Shown piece by piece: positions 1 to 5,492 of a DNA stretch of 32,667 bases (its first letter is position 1; each line of letters begins with the position of its first letter). The translations under genes were made by a program, and so were the position numbers. Source of the DNA: Prochlorococcus sp. AG-363-A03 (GTDB lineage: Bacteria > Cyanobacteriota > Cyanobacteriia > PCC-6307 > Cyanobiaceae); contig QCEW01000016.1 of NCBI GenBank assembly GCA_003280445.1, positions 1 through 32,667 of the forward strand, written 5' to 3'. The notes under the pieces are model-generated. The model did no database searches, was not told the origin of the DNA, and worked only from the letters and a program-made list of their open reading frames with translations.

Positions 1-59
1 TTGCCTTAAGCCAATAGGGTCTGCTACCACTGATTTCCTATCTGATTCACGAAAAACGG
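1..59. repeat. Left arm of a 59-bp inverted repeat
   Basis: Base p here pairs with base 4856-p. 56 of 59 positions are identical, with differences at 19, 34 and 39. Similarity stops sharply at base 60. The repeat may continue left of the window. This arm lies within the coding sequence of the truncated left-edge gene. See the finding on the enclosed 4.7-kb segment. Confidence 0.9.
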
Positions 60-181
60 GTGAAATCCACGCTAGGGTTGAATTTGGCTTAGGAGAAGGC
101 ATATTAATAAGTTGTCAAAGTGATAATAAATCAATAGAAACAAGAACTATTGGCCCCTTTCCATTAGATTTCTTTGATTGA
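1..181 (+). CDS. 3' end of a protein of unknown function (5' truncated by window edge)
   Basis: The frame beginning at base 2 stays open for 59 codons to a TGA at 179-181, with no start inside the window, so this is the C-terminus of a gene that begins further left. The tail reads like a real protein: a mixed segment containing GEIHARVEF and GLGEGILISC, ending in PFPLDFFD. I do not recognise the family. The first 59 bases are one arm of an inverted repeat whose other copy is at 4797-4855. Read on the opposite strand in the same frame, that other copy encodes nearly the same residues (SATTDFLSDSRKT here, SATTEFQSDSRKT there) but then meets a TAG one codon later. Its true length and identity cannot be judged without upstream sequence. 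Confidence 0.55.
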   Translation, partial: CLKPIGSATTDFLSDSRKTGEIHARVEFGLGEGILISCQSDNKSIETRTIGPFPLDFFD

Positions 182-410
182 AAATATAACTTAGCAAAAA
201 AAAAATAAGATTAATATTACAAATAAAGAAATAATAGATTTAAAAATAATTCAAAAAATAGAAAGATGCGAAAAGAGATGCTATCTTAACAAATATAAAA
301 TAAACTAAATTCAATACTTTACTAAAATAATTTATTGATAAACGTTTAATCAATGCTTTACCATCATAAACCTAATAGCGAAGATTTAAGACATTCTACT
401 TTTCAAATCA

Positions 411-866
411 ATGGATAAAGAAAGAGCCAAGTTTTATCAATCTGGTGATGGATCCTATTTTTACTCAGCCGATGATGCATCCAAGTGGGATCTTTTAGAT
501 AGAATTGGCCAGCTCAACCTTCTTCATGTCTTAAAAAAAGAATGGGAGCCTGAAGAATCAAGTCAAAGTAAATTAAGAAAAGTACTTCAAGAAATAAATA
601 TTGATGAATTTGAAGATTTTATGGCAGATATCCTTGGAATATGCGAATCTTTCGAGGAAATGGTTTATGAGTTTGAAGGCAATATAAATCTAAGTCCAGA
701 ATATCTAGAGAGAGTTTATCCAGAAGAAAAAGAGAGTTTAGAAAAATTAAAAAATCAGATAAAAGAACACAAAGAATGGAAGGAAAAACATCAAGCATCA
801 TATTCTTTTCTCACTAGAAAGCTTCTAGAGAAGAATGAAACAGACAATAACGAAAATAATTTATAA
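411..866 (+). CDS. Hypothetical acidic helical protein, 151 aa
   Basis: I do not recognise this protein. It is 151 residues, soluble-looking, with no signal peptide or membrane helix. It is rich in Glu, Lys and Leu, and the second half (from about residue 85) looks continuously helical, with many charged residues and a polar Asn/Glu tail. A single Cys sits near residue 78. The start is an ATG at 411, preceded by a long AT-rich gap with no clear Shine-Dalgarno sequence. No gene lies within 200 bp on either side, so it is probably a single-gene transcript in the island-like part of the window. Length and composition support a real gene; the function is unknown. Confidence 0.7.
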   Translation: MDKERAKFYQSGDGSYFYSADDASKWDLLDRIGQLNLLHVLKKEWEPEESSQSKLRKVLQEINIDEFEDFMADILGICESFEEMVYEFEGNINLSPEYLERVYPEEKESLEKLKNQIKEHKEWKEKHQASYSFLTRKLLEKNETDNNENNL

Positions 867-1573
867 CTTACCGAGAATATAGTCTTTAATTATATTAAGA
901 CTTATCATGTAAAATTATTTGATCTCATCTAAAATTAAATTTACGTAACTGGATTTTTAAATTTCACACAATTATTTTTATTATTTGATTTATGATCTGA
1001 TCTGATTTTGATAAAAGTAGTCTTGGAATCGCTAATGAGGACTATAGCTTTTATATTTTATAATCTATTTTTAATAGTGATTTACAGAAAAAAGATTACT
1101 TTCTATTTTTTGATTAATAGAAAAAACTATTAAAAGAAGATGAGTATAGTGTAGGAAAATATTTAGTAGGAAGGTCAATAAACTATAAAGATATTTAAGA
1201 CAGGAGAAATAGGAATTATTAAATGAAATTTAAAAACAATAACTCATTAAAAAATACAAAAAATGGAAATATGAGTTTAGGAATAAAAATATCTTTAAAC
1301 TGCCCAAATCACAACAAAAGCTTGATCACCTGAACTAAAAATTCAAATAAAGTGATTTTACCTACACAACTTCCAAAAAAATCCATTATAGTCTTAACAA
1401 TTATTTACATATTAATTCACCTCAAATCATCCTATTCCTCTTGCCAGCTTCAATCTATATAAGCTAGTAACAGAGGTAATCAATGCTTTATTAAGCAAAT
1501 TCACTTACAAATGGGATTTGCTTGAGTCGGGATCAATCAAATCATCTCAAAGCACAAAATTTACATAAAACAA
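867..1573. other. 707-bp AT-rich region with only gene-like scraps
   Basis: No convincing gene is visible. There is a 36-codon ATG frame at 1223-1333 and a 32-codon ATG frame at 1035-1133, both weakly protein-like. Around 1010-1197 short frames interrupted by stops (for example ANEDYSFYIL, then EDEYSVGKYLVGRSINYKD) look like pieces of a decayed gene, but I cannot tie them to a family. The rest is AT-rich filler. Confidence 0.4.
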
Positions 1574-1750
1574 ATGACTTCTACCAATCCTAAATCAACA
1601 AATTTAATAAATAGAGAAGACGTAAATGAAATGATTGAGAACGCTATAAGAAGGCATAATAGAAGGTCTACTATAATTTCAGCAATACTTGGATGGATAC
1701 TTATTGGTGGTTATTCATTCGGTTTATTTCATGTGGTTCAAAATATTTAA
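1574..1750 (+). CDS. Small single-helix membrane protein, 58 aa
   Basis: A 58-codon frame with ATG at 1574 and TAA at 1748-1750. The first 32 residues are polar and basic, including a helical stretch with IENAIRRHNRRS. One hydrophobic helix follows (about residues 34-53, IISAILGWILIGGYSFGLF), and the tail is short. The positive charges before the helix predict the N-terminus inside the cell. There is no known domain. One-helix microproteins of this kind are common in picocyanobacterial genomes. The composition is typical of a real gene, although no strong ribosome-binding site is seen. Confidence 0.6.
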   Translation: MTSTNPKSTNLINREDVNEMIENAIRRHNRRSTIISAILGWILIGGYSFGLFHVVQNI

Positions 1751-1923
1751 GGTTCAAGCTTTAAATTAAAAACGTAGCTATTTTAGATTTTAACAAATTA
1801 AGCCTGTGTTTCAATAAAAAGAATATTCATTTTAGTGCTTGCTAATTGAGAATAATATTTTATAAAAATAAAAAACTTGAATTTAAATAAATTTAATATA
1901 ATAGATATAATTAATCTAAAACA

Positions 1924-2082
1924 TTAAGCTGGGTGGCTCCATTTATCTTGATAAGGAAGTTGATAATCTTCTTTATTCATTGGAATCCAGCTCCAATCTG
2001 AACATATAGATATTTGATAACCAATCACATAAAGAGCTAGCATTGCATTGAATAAATTTATATGACTGATAGGAGTATCCAT
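1924..2082 (-). CDS. Small ORF, possibly the remnant or tail of a longer gene, 52 aa
   Basis: On the minus strand an ATG at 2082-2080 opens a 52-codon frame ending at TAA (1926-1924). It has a hydrophobic middle (LFNAMLALYVIGYQI) and a Trp-rich polar end (SDWSWIP, KWSHPA). The same frame continues upstream without a stop for about 33 more codons (to near 2180) with protein-like sequence (VNGHFIDWKLFSAINLAK), but that extension has no ATG, GTG or TTG. The gene therefore either begins at the internal ATG or has lost its 5' end. I do not recognise the family. Confidence 0.4.
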   Translation of the reverse strand: MDTPISHINLFNAMLALYVIGYQISICSDWSWIPMNKEDYQLPYQDKWSHPA

Positions 2083-2175
2083 TTTTTTAAAAAATTCTTG
2101 GTTAATCTTAGCTAAATTAATAGCTGAAAAGAGCTTCCAATCTATAAAGTGACCATTAACATATATAATATGATC

Positions 2176-2215
2176 AAAAAGAATAAGTTTTCATATAGTA
2201 AAACTTATTCTTTTT
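2176..2215. terminator. Perfect 16-bp-stem hairpin flanked by A and T runs
   Basis: Bases 2176-2191 and 2200-2215 are exact reverse complements around an 8-nt loop. The arms start with AAAAA and end with TTTTT, so the RNA from either strand would be a hairpin finishing in a U run. The stem is mostly A-T. It lies downstream of the minus-strand pair 2472-2681 and 2268-2414, whose transcript it could end. Confidence 0.6.
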
Positions 2216-2267
2216 GTATGACGTAATAAATTTCAATATCAAAATTATAATTTTAATAATCTTATGT

Positions 2268-2414
2268 TTACTGATTTTTTATTATGGGAACTGTAGGATG
2301 GTCAGAAGGATCATCATTTAATATGGGTGCACATACTTGGCGACAAGATTTTCCCTGCTCATTTTCAATACACACTTCTAGACATTCAAAATATCTATCC
2401 TGAGCAGATTTCAT
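2268..2414 (-). CDS. Cys-rich microprotein with twin CX3C motif, 48 aa
   Basis: ATG at 2414-2412 and TAA at 2270-2268 give 48 residues. Four Cys are arranged as two CX3C pairs (C11/C15 in ECLEVC and C24/C28 in CRQVC) separated by eight residues. The tail is acidic and Pro-rich. There is no signal peptide or membrane helix. Paired CX3C on helices is a layout that can form a disulfide-stapled helical hairpin or bind a metal; which applies here is not known. It follows the minus-strand gene at 2472-2681 after 57 bp, and that gene also carries a CX3C motif. The hairpin at 2176-2215 lies just downstream, so the two may form one short operon. Confidence 0.6.
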   Translation of the reverse strand: MKSAQDRYFECLEVCIENEQGKSCRQVCAPILNDDPSDHPTVPIIKNQ

Positions 2415-2471
2415 ATTTGTAAATTGATTAGTAACTAAACATACTATTGAACGATTATATTTATGGATAAA

Positions 2472-2681
2472 TTAACAAAACTTTTTTAGGTAAATGCACT
2501 TATAAACGGTCTTTAAAATGAAATAGTATCTCTGAATAATTTTTTGTGCGTCACATGCTAATACACATTCTGTTAATTCCTTGTTAGCAAGATGGTCTAA
2601 AATCCTAGTCATATCGATTGAGGAGAGTTCAACACCTGAACACCATTTAAGGGTATTTTTTCTTTGAATAAACTTGGTCAT
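2472..2681 (-). CDS. Small CX3C-containing protein, 69 aa
   Basis: A 69-residue frame from the ATG at 2681-2679. It has five Cys (14, 39, 43, 62, 69). C39 and C43 form a CX3C motif in TECVLACDAQ, resembling the motif in the gene directly downstream. The N-terminal half is polar and the C-terminal third is basic and aromatic (RYYFILKTVYKC). A weak GGTGAG element lies just before the ATG; M24 is an alternative start. No family is recognised. The shared motif, same strand and short gap support it being a real gene co-transcribed with 2268-2414. Confidence 0.55.
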   Translation of the reverse strand: MTKFIQRKNTLKWCSGVELSSIDMTRILDHLANKELTECVLACDAQKIIQRYYFILKTVYKCIYLKKFC

Positions 2682-2970
2682 GGCTCACCAGTAAAGAAAA
2701 GGTACAACAAATAGCGTGGTTTTATACTTTTTTATTTTTTATTTAGATTGTTTTTATTCTTGCAAGAATTAGTAAGTATAAATTACATGAATAATTAATA
2801 TCTCATTAGTGTTGCCTTCGCTCGTATTAATGCGCAAATTATCTCTAGGTAAAAAAAAATTGGAAGGAATGAAATTTTTGACCTCAAGCAGTAAAATAAG
2901 AATATAGATTATAGAACTATTAGTAAAAAATATTAATTATAATCGAAATAAAATATAAATTTTCACTTGG
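2682..2970. other. Intergenic region with a 14-bp palindrome
   Basis: No gene is visible. The perfect palindrome ATTCTTGCAAGAAT at 2756-2769 lies about 75 bp upstream of the minus-strand start at 2681 and could be a repressor site for that transcript. A short sequence GTATTAATGCGC near 2826 resembles GTGTTAATGCGT near 3545, upstream of another minus-strand microprotein. Two loose copies are too few to call a motif. Confidence 0.35.
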
Positions 2971-3084
2971 TTAAGATAAGCTTAACCTCTCAAGGTCGGG
3001 AATATTAACATTATTCTTTGGAGTTTGTTTTTTTAAGTCTTTTAAAAAAAACTTCGAAAATTGTTGGGTCTTTTGTTTTTTCAT
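2971..3084 (-). CDS. Doubtful basic microprotein, 37 aa
   Basis: An ATG at 3084-3082 opens a 37-codon minus-strand frame: a very basic start (KKQKTQQFSKFFLKDLKKQ) and an ending with NIPDLERLSLS. The frame is open further upstream to an ATG at 3201, but that extension is an unlikely Phe/Leu-rich stretch with odd composition. The shorter form is the more plausible. There is no family match, neighbour link or clear ribosome-binding site, so it may be chance. Confidence 0.3.
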   Translation of the reverse strand: MKKQKTQQFSKFFLKDLKKQTPKNNVNIPDLERLSLS

Positions 3085-3364
3085 TAGTAAAAAACGAAAT
3101 AAAATATTGTGAAAATTATTTCTGATTAATATAGCGAAAAGAAAAAGGCAATGTGAGTGAAAACCGAACAAACTAATTTTGAGGCCTTGCACCATTATCA
3201 ATTTTAATTTTTATAAAATAAATTATTAATAAATAAGTACAGATATACATAGAAATGAAAATTTAAATTAAATAAATAATTTAAATATTAAAATTTTCTT
3301 TATCTATTTTGTTTATTAGTATTTAAAATTTCATGAAAATAGTAACTTGCTTGCTTTAAATTTT

Positions 3365-3499
3365 CTAATTAGTCGATCTAGTCCAATTCTTTGCAACCTT
3401 AGATTTTTTTTCTCCTTTTAATATAAATAGCATTAGCAACGGAGCAATTCCCATTAATGGGACAACAAGGTTCATCGCATAGTTATGAGTTTCTTCCAT
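3365..3499 (-). CDS. Single-helix membrane microprotein, 44 aa
   Basis: ATG at 3499-3497 and TAG at 3367-3365. A short acidic N-terminus (MEETHNYAM) precedes a hydrophobic helix (about residues 10-27, NLVVPLMGIAPLLMLFIL). A basic tail follows (KGEKKSKVAKNWTRSTN). The positive tail predicts the C-terminus in the cytoplasm or stroma side. The layout is like that of small photosystem or membrane-complex subunits, but no such subunit is recognised. The helix-plus-charge pattern argues for a real gene. Confidence 0.55.
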   Translation of the reverse strand: MEETHNYAMNLVVPLMGIAPLLMLFILKGEKKSKVAKNWTRSTN

Positions 3500-3690
3500 T
3501 TCTAAAATATAAGTATTTAATTATTCTATTTAGATTTTGGCATGTGTTAATGCGTAAAAATTCTCATTTATATTTATAATTTGTTTAAGCTTAAAAGTTT
3601 AAAAACTCAGGAGTGCAGAGGACAGATTTCTTCACTCAATTCTGATTTATGGTAGATAGTATAAAGGAATAAAATTTCCATGAAATACAA

Positions 3691-3915
3691 ATGAGATATA
3701 GTTCTCTGAATATTGATTATTTATCTCCAACAGGGTTAATTGGTTTTTGGGTACTATTCATAGGCTTGATTTTCACAGGCCTTATGTTCTATTTTGTCTT
3801 TTTTAGGCTTAATGATAATGATGATTCATACAAGGATCAGAAAAGAAAAAAACTACAAAAAGAAAATCAAAAACAAAAAATAGCAAGACTTTATCCAAAA
3901 GGGAAATACTATTAA
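3691..3915 (+). CDS. Single-helix membrane protein with basic tail, 74 aa
   Basis: A 74-residue frame from ATG 3691. An N-terminal segment (1-13) leads into a long hydrophobic helix (about 14-39). A strongly charged tail then starts with NDNDDSYKDQ and becomes Lys-rich (KRKKLQKENQKQK), ending in YPKGKYY. It is probably anchored in the plasma or thylakoid membrane with the basic tail on the cytoplasmic side. No family is recognised. It is flanked by intergenic gaps of about 190 bp upstream and 230 bp downstream, so it appears to be a stand-alone gene. Confidence 0.55.
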   Translation: MRYSSLNIDYLSPTGLIGFWVLFIGLIFTGLMFYFVFFRLNDNDDSYKDQKRKKLQKENQKQKIARLYPKGKYY

Positions 3916-3992
3916 TTCTGATTTTTTAGATATCTTGATAATTAACTCTAAAAAACTAGGTTTTATAAAGTTTGAATTGAAAGGATAAATTG

Positions 3993-4076
3993 GTGGATTA
4001 CGAGCTTTTGAAGCAAAAACACCATTTATCTATTACATCTCGTTTTTCTTCAGAAGATTTTGATTTTTTGGGCTAA
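3993..4076 (+). CDS. Possible 27-aa micro-ORF upstream of the repeat protein
   Basis: A GTG at 3993 (or TTG at 3990) preceded by AAAGGATAAA opens a 27-codon frame with protein-like composition (DYELLKQKHHLSI, SSEDFDFLG), ending at TAA 4074-4076. Just after it, AAGGAG at 4079-4084 precedes a three-codon frame (ATG at 4089). Both could be leader frames in the 5' region of the gene at 4145, or chance. Low confidence. Confidence 0.2.
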   Translation: MDYELLKQKHHLSITSRFSSEDFDFLG

Positions 4077-4144
4077 TAAAAGGAGATAATGGATCCATAA
4101 AGAAAAAGGCTTCAAATTAATGAAAGCTTATTTTAATTAAACCA

Positions 4145-4495
4145 ATGGCTTCTAATCAAGCAAACACAAGTATTAGTCTTAATGAGAAGGCCTCTCTTTC
4201 AGCTTCTGGCAAACAAGTTCCTGCAGCTTTGTCAATGATGGTCGACTCAATGGCTAGCATGGTAGAAAGAGCAAAAATCGATTTAGAGAATGTTGATCAA
4301 AGAGCAAGAGCAGACCTTGAGAACATTGATCAAAGGGCAAGAAAAGATGTTGCACTACTTGATCAAAGAGCAAGAGAAGATATTCAAAAAGTTGATAAAA
4401 AAGCCAGAAGAGACATAGCCATTCTTGATAAAAGAGCAAGAGAAGATCATGAACTTCTTAGAAAGGTACGAAAATCCAGAGGATTAACATCTTGA
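4145..4495 (+). CDS. Protein built from tandem 11-residue helical repeats, 116 aa
   Basis: The first 40 residues are low in charge and Ser/Ala/Met-rich. From about residue 40 the chain becomes one very charged helix. Asp recurs at 51, 62, 73, 84 and 95, exactly 11 apart, each heading a unit like DQRARADLENI. Consensus per unit is D-(Q/K)-(R/K)-A-R-x-D followed by four residues, with hydrophobic positions at constant phase. Eleven-residue periodicity fits a right-handed (hendecad) coiled coil or a long amphipathic helix as in LEA-type or lipid-binding repeat proteins; this is inference. There is no signal peptide. The 33-bp DNA units have diverged, so the repeat is not a recent expansion. No named family is recognised. 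Confidence 0.7.
   Translation: MASNQANTSISLNEKASLSASGKQVPAALSMMVDSMASMVERAKIDLENVDQRARADLENIDQRARKDVALLDQRAREDIQKVDKKARRDIAILDKRAREDHELLRKVRKSRGLTS
4295..4459 (+). repeat. Five tandem 33-bp units coding the 11-residue repeat
   Basis: Five 33-bp units in phase with the reading frame, each starting with a GTTGAT-, ATTGAT- or CTTGAT-like block and most containing (C/A)AAAGAGCAAGA. Units 1 to 3 and 5 are most alike; unit 4 has diverged. Confidence 0.8.
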
Positions 4496-4563
4496 GATTT
4501 ATTGTTTGCTAAGTCCAAATTTTTTCACTTTTAATAATTAAAAAGCCTCTAATTGAAAATAGT

Positions 4564-4686
4564 TTGATCAAAGAGTTGGTCCCAATGATTCAACGAATTA
4601 TTCCACAGAAGATTAATGATCATGAGAATCTCAAGCTTAAATTAGAAGCGATTATGCAAGATTTGAGAATCTTTCTTGATGAATAA
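4564..4686 (+). CDS. Possible 40-aa microprotein
   Basis: TTG at 4564 (or ATG at 4585) in a frame ending at TAA 4684-4686. The sequence is protein-like, an amphipathic helical run with IKELVPMIQRIIPQK and ENLKLKLEAIMQDLRIFLDE. The frame is open about 12 codons further upstream, so this could also be the end of a lost gene. It lies between the repeat protein and the LexA-box promoter. No family is recognised. Confidence 0.35.
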   Translation: MIKELVPMIQRIIPQKINDHENLKLKLEAIMQDLRIFLDE

Positions 4687-4721
4687 TATTTATCAATTTA
4701 ATTAGTGGATTCAGTAGCTAC

Positions 4722-4751
4722 TTGACAACACCTCCTTACCGTTGCTAGTAC
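4722..4751 (+). promoter_or_regulatory. Candidate sigma-70 promoter for the Cys/His-rich protein
   Basis: A consensus -35 box TTGACA at 4722-4727 is followed, 18 bp later, by TAGTAC at 4746-4751, a passable -10 element. It points at the gene starting at 4855. The -10 element overlaps the LexA box, the layout expected of a repressible promoter. Confidence 0.55.
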
Positions 4752-4760
4752 AGATGTACT
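4747..4760. promoter_or_regulatory. LexA (SOS) operator
   Basis: AGTACAGATGTACT matches the cyanobacterial LexA box RGTACNNNDGTWCB at every position and is nearly a perfect palindrome. It overlaps the -10 element of the candidate promoter at 4722-4751. Its position predicts repression of the gene at 4855 until DNA damage. Confidence 0.65.
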
Positions 4761-4796
4761 GCTACAGACATATGGCTCCAACGTCCTCACCCTATG

Positions 4797-4855
4797 CCGT
4801 TTTTCGTGAATCAGATTGGAATTCAGTGGTAGCAGAACCTATTGGCTTAAGGCAA
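4797..4855. repeat. Right arm of the 59-bp inverted repeat
   Basis: Reverse complement of bases 1-59 with three mismatches. It fills the space between the LexA-box promoter and the ATG at 4855, ending on the first base of that codon. It therefore forms the 5' untranslated leader of the Cys/His-rich protein. Read on the minus strand it encodes a short piece of the left-edge gene, then TAG. Confidence 0.9.
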
Positions 4856-5136
4856 TGTCTTCGTATCGCACCCAAAAAGTTCTGCCCCAGAAGCGTTACA
4901 ACACAGCAGAGGAGTGGGACTATCTCGAAGAAGACACTCTTAAACACACACGTTCAGCTAGCGTTTGCATGACATGTCAACATTTCAATTATTGCTGCGA
5001 CAGGCATTGCAGAACAATTCTTACTTGTCATCTCCATCAACGTCTTATTCCTCATGGAGATCATCTGACTTCAAAGTGTCAATGTTGGATGCAGCGACTC
5101 GAGAGAAAGATTGGATGGTGTCCAGAGGCTGCTTGA
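4855..5136 (+). CDS. Cys/His-rich protein of unknown function, probably SOS-controlled, 93 aa
   Basis: From the ATG at 4855 the frame gives 93 residues with nine Cys (38, 41, 47, 48, 52, 58, 75, 77, 89) and six His between 43 and 70. The order starts with CxxC, then C-C-x3-C, and later CQC near 75-77. This density suggests binding of zinc or an iron-sulfur cluster; the metal cannot be told from sequence. The first 35 residues are polar. The frame is open upstream to an ATG at 4816, but that extension lies in the inverted-repeat arm, so 4855 is preferred. A LexA box and promoter lie 95-130 bp upstream. G+C is visibly higher than in flanking genes, consistent with transfer or stronger conservation. 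No named family is recognised. Confidence 0.7.
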   Translation: MSSYRTQKVLPQKRYNTAEEWDYLEEDTLKHTRSASVCMTCQHFNYCCDRHCRTILTCHLHQRLIPHGDHLTSKCQCWMQRLERKIGWCPEAA

Positions 5137-5288
5137 TCAAATGACAAAAGAACAACTTTCATTAAAGATTGCTAGGTAATTTATCAAGGTAAAGGACAAC
5201 TTGGTAGGACCTTTTGGTATAACCACTAAGAAAAAGGAGATTATTATCTATTCACCAACCCAGTCATACCAATGACTTAAAGGGTTAG

Positions 5289-5492
5289 TACCGCCTTGCC
5301 GTATGGCCCAAGAAGCATCGACCTGGAAGAACCAGAGGGGGATTCAAAGTGAAGCTTCGTTTCCAGAGCAAGCCGGTATACGTTACTTTCACGACAGTCT
5401 CCCCAAATCGAAAGAGAGTCAGATCAGAGCACTTGAGAAGGCCAATACCAACAAAGCAGTACACAAACAATCTAAACAAAATATCATCATGA
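5289..5492 (+). pseudogene. Basic 67-codon ORF without a start codon, possibly a broken small gene
   Basis: Directly after a TAG at 5286-5288 this frame stays open to TGA 5490-5492. It reads like a compact beta-rich basic protein, with RLAVWPKKHRPGRTRGG, then FKVKLRFQSKPVYVTFT, then RKRVRSEHLRRPIP. There is no ATG or TTG; the only usable start is a GTG at 5349, which would cut off the most protein-like part. A nonsense change at the TAG or a lost 5' end would explain this. An overlapping ATG frame (5303-5497, 64 aa) has poorer protein character and is probably the shadow. The end overlaps the purK stop by a few bases. G+C is unusually high here, as in the gene at 4855. Confidence 0.4.

Noticed and set aside
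2971-3201. 76-aa minus-strand frame from the upstream ATG
   Set aside because: The first 39 codons are a Phe/Leu-rich run with no gene-like pattern; only the 37-aa form from 3084 was kept, at low confidence.
4079-4100. AAGGAG site with a three-codon ATG frame
   Set aside because: Noted under the micro-ORF entry; too short to call a gene and could be chance in AT-rich DNA.
4742-4972. 76-aa plus-strand frame over the LexA region
   Set aside because: It runs through the operator and inverted-repeat arm and then out of frame over the better-supported 93-aa gene; a shadow.
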